Below are positions 57,291 through 64,000 of a stretch of 64,000 nucleotides of DNA, in pieces. Both the position numbers and the translations under genes were made by a program. The first letter of the stretch is position 1. Each line of letters starts with the position of its first letter. Below the pieces are notes generated by a model. That model saw only the letters and a list, made by a program, of their open reading frames with translations, made no database searches and had not been told where the DNA came from. Source of the DNA: Lindgomyces ingoldianus (Eukaryota; Ascomycota; Dothideomycetes; Pleosporales; Lindgomycetaceae); the NCBI RefSeq assembly GCF_010093535.1, contig NW_022985193.1, forward strand, positions 435,591 to 499,590, given 5' to 3'.

Positions 57291-59361
57291 TCAGCATTTC
57301 ATCTTAACTCCCTCCCGCTTCTCCTGCTCCCTCACCTCAAACATGACCTGGCTTCCAACAAACAGAGCACCGCACGCCGCCCAGAAGAACGCAAGCCCAG
57401 AATAACTCCCAACAATGCCCTTGACTAATCCATCAAGACCGTCCAATCCTAGCGCAAATCCGACTAAATTTGCAGCCATTAACATTAAGATATTCGCTAC
57501 AGCCCCAACTCCACAAATCACGCGATATGTATTAGGGTTGTTTTTCCATTTGCGTGCAGGGAACAGCATAGATGCAATGAGCTCTGGAACAACGAACAAA
57601 GTGACCAGCCATCCCCACATCAACAATCGAAGTTGGATATCATGCCAAATTGCAATGAAGGTGAAGACGGCTAAGTAATTGAAGATCCCTCTCGCTTTGC
57701 CCCAAGCCCCTGGAAAGGCACTGCCTCCCAGGGGAATGTAGAGATATCTGACACTCCATTTGTTGAAACTTCGATGCCAGCCACGCCAGAAGGCCATGAC
57801 GGAGTAATTGTCGCTCATGCACCGTACCATGTTTTCCGGAGGGTCAATACCATCTAGCAAGGCCCAGAGTCGAAAGAATCGCCACGGAAGGAGTAGTTTA
57901 AGCCAAATGTGCTTAAGGTTAAAAAACCCAAGCATACTTAGCTGAAATGGAGTATATTGGTTCCAGTCCGGTTTCGCTTTAAATATGGCAACCATATACA
58001 TGTAGTGAATCATAATTTCCATGACGAGGAGACAAATGATGAATCGAATTGCGTACAGCGTTGTTCTTTTCGTGGTTATGCTGTGTGGTCGGTACCTCAA
58101 TTGCGACATGTAGTCGTTAAATGTAACAATTGGGCCGGTAAGGAATAGCGGAGAATACAAAGCGTATGCAAAATAGTTACGGAAGGAGAAGTCCGTGGCT
58201 TTTGCTGGTATTGAAATACGATCTCTTTCGGAAAGATTTGAGGGATCGAGCTGCTTCTTCTTGATGCCATTAGCTTTGTCGGGAGAGAGAAGAGAATAAG
58301 GTCGCACCTCGACTGGACTATTCCCTCTAGAGTTTAAACTCCAGTAGTAGTCGAGGTTGAAGCTTATGAGGCGTAACACAGTGAAGTTGAAAAGAACCTC
58401 CCATCTTGACATGAGGCCGCCATACTGGTCAAGCATAGTCCCTAGATTCGCTCTTGGCTGCTCCTTCTCCGGGCCAGAGGTCGAGGGGAGGAAGGCGCCG
58501 AGGATCGAGGCATATGAATAGCCCCTACATAGCTCATTTGCGAACATTATGCCAATGTTGAAACCCCAGGTAACGGCTGGCATGTATGATCTTGGGACCT
58601 TCTTAGCTATGCTGTAGTTGATATACAGAATAGCGAAAATCTTCAACACAGAGAATCCATGAAGGGCACCTATGAATAAGATGGCGAAGCCGACATCGAA
58701 AGAGATGCGTTGTTCAAGTCGAGCGTCTGCAGCGGCCGCTGAAGTTAAACCTTGGGTCAGCTGACCGTCTCCACCATTAAATGGGCGCACTTGAGCGTAG
58801 GTGTCTGCTCTCCAGAACGAATCATAGGCCTTCCGAAGGATTGGATGGAGTAGAACAATAGCAAATAAGTATGGCATGTTCTGGCGGAAGCCAGAGTACT
58901 GAGCATCCGAGTTGTCCTGGAAAAGGCTCAGCAATTGCCCGAAGTGAAAGAGGGGAACACGTACAACTTTACGGCCAGGTACCCAACCATTTGAGAGCAA
59001 AGGAGCGAAATGGGAGTAGTTTGGGTGTGATTCTTCATTGCGATTCAATAAGTTGTCCTTGCAGTGGTGCTCCTTCGTTGTACTGACCTCGTGATACATC
59101 ATGCACCGACTTGCACATGGAAGGGATTGCGGTTAGGAAAACAAAATAGTAGAAATAGAACTCTGGTGTGTTCCATCGCGAAGGCTGAACGCTCTCAGCG
59201 GAACTATCTCCTTTCGACCGCCCGCTTTGAACGGGTCCTGGCTTCGCTGGATCCACATTGGCTTCTTCTAGAGCTTCTTTCGGGGTTGCGGTGGCTGGTA
59301 TAGTGAAGCGAGTGTCGAGTGTGTCTAGCGAGTACAACTTCCGGAGACTGCGGAAGGCCAT
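57291..59361 (-). CDS. GUP1: MBOAT O-acyltransferase Gup1
   Basis: Three exons (59361-59088, 59032-58965, 58916-57291) give 655 residues. Gup1 is an ER membrane-bound O-acyltransferase that remodels GPI-anchor lipids; it was first named for glycerol uptake. The N-terminus MAFRSLRKLYSLDTLDTRFT is the typical Gup1 start, which favours 59361 over an upstream ATG at 59418. Exon 2 supplies SHPNYSHFAPLLSNGWVPG and exon 3 starts DNSDAQYSGFRQNMPYLF. Many membrane helices follow. MBOAT landmarks are SDNYSVMAFWRGWHRSFNKW and FIAIWHDIQLRLLMWGW with the conserved active-site His. Introns are 55 and 48 bp. The start lies 285 bp from that of ARP4 on the other strand. Confidence 0.94.
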
Positions 59362-59646
59362 GGCGATTCCGATGATTCTTATGTCATAGCAGAGCCTAGA
59401 AGTGAGGGCGTTGTGCAAGTGGAGGATTGTGGGGGTTGTGGTGAGGTTAATTAGGTTTGCGAAGGAAGGCTCGCGAACGGGGCAACTGCAGCTTCGCGAT
59501 GCGACAGCTTCCCTTCTTCAACATCCCCGACATCCACCCCTCCACGGCCTAAATACGGATATAGGCCGAATTTTAACGTGTCAATGCGCTAGACACGACG
59601 GATTACACCCTGCACGAAGCTTCACGTTTCGAGATAGCGTTGCGCA

Positions 59647-61198
59647 ATGAATATTCCCAACTCCTCGACGGCACCGAACGCGAACGAGTATGCTGGAGGT
59701 CCGTTGCTCGGTGCAGCTTCGTCACTCCTGCCTCTGTACTGATCACCTGCACAGATGAGGTCTCCGCCATAGTTCTTGACCCCGGCTACTCGACCACGCG
59801 GGCAGGCTTCGCCGGGGAAGACGTTCCTAAGTCCGTCTGCCCATCCTTCTATGGCCACATCGACTCTGACTCGAGCCCGCAATACTTCTTTGGCGAAAAT
59901 GCGATACACAACCCTGTCCCCAACCTCGAAATTAAGAACCCTTGGGGCTCAGATGGCATTGTCGAAGATTGGGACACGGCGACAAAGATTTGGGAATATG
60001 CCATCACATCGCGCCTTACGGGCTCAAAGCCAGGAAACCCGGGAAAGAATGGGCTGAACGATGCGAATGGTGATGATATGGATATCGACATAGAAGGTCT
60101 CGAGAACATGGAGAAGCCGCTGGAAGAGAGCCCGCTATTGATGACAGAGCCGGGATGGAATTCGCAGAAGGCGAGGGAAAAATGCATCGAGATTGCCATG
60201 GAGGAGTGGGGTACGCCGGCATTCTATCTGCAAAAGACTGGGGTTCTAGCGGCGTAAGTGCGAGTACCGCCGGGTCTGTGGCAAGTTGCTAACCTCAGTT
60301 ATAGGTTTGCGTCGGGGAAGGCTTCGGGTATAATCATTGATGTTGGGGCCTCAATTACCTCAGTTACGCCGGTGCTGGATGGCATGGTACTAAAAAAGGG
60401 CGTCCAGAAGTCACCGCTCGCCGGAAACTTCGTCTCCAACCAGATCCGCATGATCTTCAAGCAATCACAGCCCGAAATCCCCCTCACACCGCACTACAAG
60501 GTAGCCTCTAAAACTCAAGTCGATGCTGGTGCACCATCGCAGGCTATATACAAGAGTTTTGAGATACCGCTAATGGAATCCTTCCATCGACACGAGGAAG
60601 AGCGCGTCCTGACCGAGTTCAAAGAGTCAGTCGTGGAAGTGTGGCCTGGACCTGGTCGCTTCAGCAATGGCACTAATGAAGAGATTGCCAAGTCCCAGCC
60701 TGGTAGGCCATTTGAGATGCCAGATGGCTGGAACCAGGTTTTCGGCGTAGATAGATATAGGGCCGCAGAAGCGTTGTTCGATGCCGGTGCTGCTCTGCAG
60801 GTAAGGATAGTCGTCTGACATATTAGAAGATCCTAATTGGAACTTAGGATGCTGAGAACCCACGCCCAAAGGATGAGCACACCATTCCCCGGCTTGTTCA
60901 AGCAGCCATACAACAGGTGGATACCGATCAGCGACCCCTTCTTCTCCAGAACATCGTTGTCACAGGTGGCTCGACTCTGCTCTATAAGTTCAACGATCGT
61001 TTGAACTACGAAATTAACGCGATCTATCCCTCAACTCGTAACAAACTAATTGCACCGGGTTCTGTGGTCGAACGCAAGTACGCGGCATGGATTGGAGGCA
61101 GCATCCTTGCGAGTTTGGGTACTTTCCACCAGCTTTGGATTTCAAGGAAAGAGTATGAAGAGCACGGAGTCAATATCGTGGAAAAGAGGTGTAAGTGA
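59647..61198 (+). CDS. ARP4: Actin-related protein 4 (chromatin complexes)
   Basis: Four exons (59647-59698, 59755-60253, 60305-60800, 60848-61198) give 465 residues. Arp4 is a nuclear actin-related subunit shared by NuA4, INO80 and SWR1. The start [21 protein letters not shown], then [18 protein letters not shown], is the actin nucleotide-fold opening. [20 protein letters not shown] and [20 protein letters not shown] are typical of Arp4 rather than actin. [18 protein letters not shown] is the phosphate-2 loop, and [16 protein letters not shown] and [20 protein letters not shown] close the fold. It ends VEKRCK. An acidic insert ([15 protein letters not shown]) lies in the region where Arp4 has a loop. 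Length fits the family (yeast 489). Confidence 0.95.
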
Positions 61199-61495
61199 GA
61201 TAATGCGGTATGGAGAATCGGTCTTGAAAAGCACTCTGCCTGGCGTCGAGGAGTCAAAAGCTGGGCGGCTCAGCGAGTCCAACGACTTTGATTAGTCTTT
61301 GTAGACAATATTTCGAGAAAGATTGAATTCATGATCAATGCTAGTCTCTATCTGTTCAGCTCTCACCGTTGCTAAACCGTGTCTCCTCCATAATCCGGGG
61401 GGAGTAGTCCATGGCCTCGATGCCCAAAACGCCCAGTGGTGCACTGACTATCATCATTCCTTCTCCCTCTACCTCGCACGAAGCTGTGCGTGTCT
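61199..61495. other. Convergent ARP4/PUP1 3' spacer
   Basis: Short (297 bp) spacer between two stop codons facing each other. No other feature was seen. Confidence 0.45.
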
Positions 61496-62425
61496 CTATG
61501 AGTCCACATCCATAGTCTCCGCCGTAGCCGTCACATTCTCATCTTTCAGCTCATGCACGGTGATATACTTGCTGATCTCCTCCCTCGTAATGATCTTCTC
61601 ATTCAGCACTGCCGTCGTACCCCTCTGGAACTTGTAATTCCTCTGCTTGGGCGCACGGACATTCGGCGTGATGTAGTTTCGCATCAACGTCGTCTTCTCC
61701 TCAGTGATGATGGCAACATCGACATTGCTGCCAGATCCCAGATCGTTAAAGATACCGGCCTGAATTGCATCTGCGCACAGCTTCACGGCATCATCCTTGT
61801 TCAACTTCGGCTTCCACTGCGTCTCGAAGACAGACATGGCGGCTAGAGAGCCAGAGCCCATGGTTACGTAGGGGAGCTTGTCGGTGGAGCCGTGGGCGTG
61901 CACGGTGAAGAGGTGTGAGCCTGTTGGGTCTACGCCTGCTACGACGAGGTACGCGCCGATGTGGCCCTGGTAGCGGAAGAGGTGCTGCTTTAGCATCGTC
62001 ATGCAGGTGACTACGCGTGGCTTGCGGCCGGTGGACAGGGCGTGCAGCTCGAGGTTGGACGAGATGATAGCGGTTGTGAATTCGGTGTCGGCGGCGGTAC
62101 CGGCGCCCGCGCACCAAATCTGAGGGGCAATATAATGCAGCTTCTCGCAGTTCTATACATGGCGTCAGGTGCATGTTCAGTCTGGGGCTATTGGGTACGA
62201 TGCATCGAGCATCGTCGGCAGAAGAGCTGAGGGGAGGGGACTCGGAGGTACCTTGTCTGCCACTATAGGCCCGCTCGTAGCTCGTGTGTCTGCGGCAATC
62301 ACGACTCCGCCGTCGAACAGACAGCCAACAATGGTAGTTCCAGTGCTTGTGGCCTTCGGTAATGGTACGCCTTGGGCGTGGAGCGCAGCATTGCGGTTGT
62401 GGTTGGAGAAGTCGAAGCCTGCCAT
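61496..62425 (-). CDS. PUP1: 20S proteasome subunit beta-2 (trypsin-like)
   Basis: Two exons (62425-62252, 62152-61496; 99-bp intron) give 276 residues. This is the trypsin-like catalytic subunit of the 20S proteasome. The 29-residue propeptide ([19 protein letters not shown]...) ends at STG, and cleavage before Thr30 (TTIVGC) exposes the N-terminal nucleophile. [18 protein letters not shown] holds the conserved Asp and Lys of the active site. [21 protein letters not shown] and [12 protein letters not shown] are family signatures. The C-terminal arm ([16 protein letters not shown] ... [12 protein letters not shown]) is the extended beta-2 tail that wraps beta-3. No Rpn4-type PACE motif was found upstream. 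It is transcribed away from NUP159 across 485 bp. Confidence 0.97.
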
Positions 62426-62910
62426 GGATGCGTGAGGGGAAGGTCGGAATAGAGGAGTAACGATTGAGGTGGAGGTGAAGGTGGAGGTGGAGGCTTAGGT
62501 CGGAGGCTTCAACGAAGGCTTCGTGGGAGGGTTCGGTGGATAGAAAGGCGAGAGGGAGTGGTTGACGCAGCAGCTCTGCCTGGAGCTCAAGCTCGGGACG
62601 GCATGTGCCGCTCGTCTTTCACCTCCAACACATCAATCAACAAGCGGCGTCAACGCGGTGAAGAGCCCCAGGTCACAGCGTCCGGTGCTTGACGCTCTCA
62701 TCGCCCAGAGCGCCAGGCAGCACGCCCTGCTACTATTTTCAATAAAAGCTTTAGTCTTTTCCGCCAGAGCCCGCCCAGGCTCTCCTCACGCTCTCCTCAC
62801 GCTCTTTTTCTTCGCAAGCTTTCGCAAGAGCAGTCGCAGATGCTCACAACCGCCCGTTTGTTCAAAGAACCCCGTCACGCGAGATCCGGCCAGAGCACGT
62901 ATTAGCAACC
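62426..62910. other. Divergent PUP1/NUP159 promoter with short repeats
   Basis: 485 bp between two start codons. Near 62469-62497 the plus strand repeats GGTGGAGGT-like units, and near 62770-62805 CTCTCCTCACG is repeated twice. These are low-complexity tracts; no known regulatory site was recognised. Confidence 0.5.
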
Positions 62911-64000
62911 ATGGACTTCGCATTCAAGTCCGCAGTCGGAAGTGCCCCGTCGATTAATGCAGGCGCCGATTTGACCGAGATCAACACAGAGGTAACTTTT
63001 CTACGTAGACTCTTGGTCACTGGTATTGCTAATCACGAGCACAGAACCTTGGGTTCGCTGCCTTTGGAGGAGAGAAAAAACTGCAGCTGCTCCCGGATCC
63101 GTGGCCGACTGATGGTCTGCCACCATCTACTGCGTCCCTCCTCTCTGTTGCCTCCCGACGCGGTCTCCTGGCCGCCGCTTCGCCACGCGCCCTCGTCCTC
63201 GCGTCTACGGAAGCCGTACGTAAAGCCTTCAATGGAGCAGCGCCCGAGGACAATATCATTACCGACTTTAAGCCCGACGTGGTCGTTGCCCTTCCCCAGC
63301 TCCGCCATGTTGCCTTCTCCAGCAATGAGGACTTCTTGGTAGTCACCGCCGAGAGTGGAGGAGGGCTCGCCGTGTACGGAGTCGACGATCTTTTGCGCTC
63401 AAAGGCACAGCCTGGAGTCCAGATATCGACCGAACAAATCACTGTTCGCTCGCTTGCCGCGAATCCAAACCCTGACCTCGAGCAAGCCTTCGTTGTCGTC
63501 CTTGACTCCGGCCAACTCCTCTTGGCCGACGTGGGAGAAGGTCAATCGAAGATACTACAAGCTGAAGGTGTCTCATGCGCAGGCTGGAGTGCGAAAGGAA
63601 AGCAGATAGTTGCAGGATTGAACGATGGCACGGCCCTTCAGTATACGCTTGTGGGCAAAGTTGTAGCTACAATTCCCCGCCCACCTGGGGTGGAAGCGAA
63701 CTACGCCGGTATGTTTAACCGAAAATACGTATATCCCGTCGTGAGAATCTCTACTGACTTCTCCTAGTGTCCGCCATCTATTGGTTGACTAACGACGAAT
63801 TCTTCGTTATTCATTCGCCTCCGACCGCTCCCTCAGCAGACGACGATGCCATGCAAGACAATCAGGAATCTACCTACCATCTCGTGAAGACCGACCAGGG
63901 CCGGACGACCTTTTCGTTTCACAAAGCTTCCTACGCCATATGCCCGCCTAGTTTCGGCCCCCAGCGGGACCCTCCACTGCGGTTCTCGATCACGAGGTTA
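62911..64000 (+). CDS. NUP159: Nucleoporin Nup159, N-terminal part (runs off the window)
   Basis: Three exons are visible (62911-62991, 63045-63708, 63768 to the edge), with introns of 53 and 59 bp. Only the N-terminal part (about 325 residues) is present. Nup159 (animal Nup214) sits on the cytoplasmic face of the nuclear pore, where its N-terminal beta-propeller anchors the mRNA export helicase Dbp5. Evidence is the blade pattern: NLGFAAFGGEKKLQLLPDPW, LLSVASRRGLLAAASPRALV, VVVALPQLRHVAFSSNEDFL, FVVVLDSGQLLLADVGEG, VSCAGWSAKGKQIVAGLNDG and VSAIYWLTNDEFFVIHSPP. These match the fungal Nup159 propeller. The FG-repeat and coiled-coil parts must lie beyond the right edge. Confidence 0.88.

Noticed and set aside
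1..64000. CRISPR arrays, operons, phage or secondary-metabolite clusters
   Set aside because: No regularly spaced direct repeats, no polyketide or peptide synthases, and genes are intron-rich and individually promoted.

Overview
This window is nuclear DNA of a filamentous ascomycete (Pezizomycotina). Genes are dense and most carry one to five introns of about 44-110 bp with GT-AG ends and CTAAC/CTGAC-like branch sites. The products are typical fungal housekeeping proteins, and their spelling looks most like Leotiomycetes, although the exact taxon is an inference. No operon, CRISPR array, phage, bacterial insertion sequence or biosynthetic cluster is visible. All gene models were spliced by eye from reading frame, splice motifs and family similarity.

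Layout. 0.7-12 kb: a Whi5/Nrm1-type cell-cycle repressor (-), a jacalin-tailed zinc metallopeptidase (+), phosphatidylserine synthase (-), GAR1 (-) and, across a promoter with two Gcn4/CPC1-type sites, threonyl-tRNA synthetase (+). 12.8-22.8 kb: an Mtr-like amino acid permease (+), a secreted GH16 glucanase (-), VTS1 (-), COG5 (-) and head-to-head with it ureidoglycolate lyase (+). 23.2-30.9 kb: a SprT-like protease (-), mitochondrial aconitase (-), BUD20 (+) and MOG1 (+). 31.4-43.8 kb: an SPT10-like acetyltransferase with an integrase-type zinc finger (-), a cysteine-rich membrane protein (-), prenylcysteine lyase (-), an unrecognised fungal protein (-) and the ERAD ligase HRD1 (-). 44.5-54.4 kb: a decayed GH32 fructanase pseudogene (+), a PhyH-type dioxygenase (+), PDI1 (+) and a GH17 cell-wall glucanase (-). 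57.3-64 kb: GUP1 (-), ARP4 (+), the proteasome beta-2 subunit PUP1 (-) and the 5' part of NUP159 (+, runs off the window).

The most striking non-gene signal is a family of short (about 150 bp) inverted-repeat elements, with at least ten copies between 22.9 and 55.7 kb and none seen outside that stretch. They look like non-autonomous MITEs. One copy sits inside the SPT10-like intron directly beside the 5' splice site. Another sits in what was an intron splitting the catalytic WMN-D-P motif of the dead GH32 gene. Two lie 157 bp apart in the same orientation.

Functionally the genes are mostly unrelated neighbours: secretion and ER quality control (PDI1, HRD1, COG5, GUP1), cell wall (GH16, GH17), translation and ribosome assembly (THS1, GAR1, BUD20), chromatin (ARP4, SPT10-like), protein turnover (PUP1, SprT), nuclear transport (MOG1, NUP159) and metabolism (aconitase, PS synthase, ureidoglycolate lyase).
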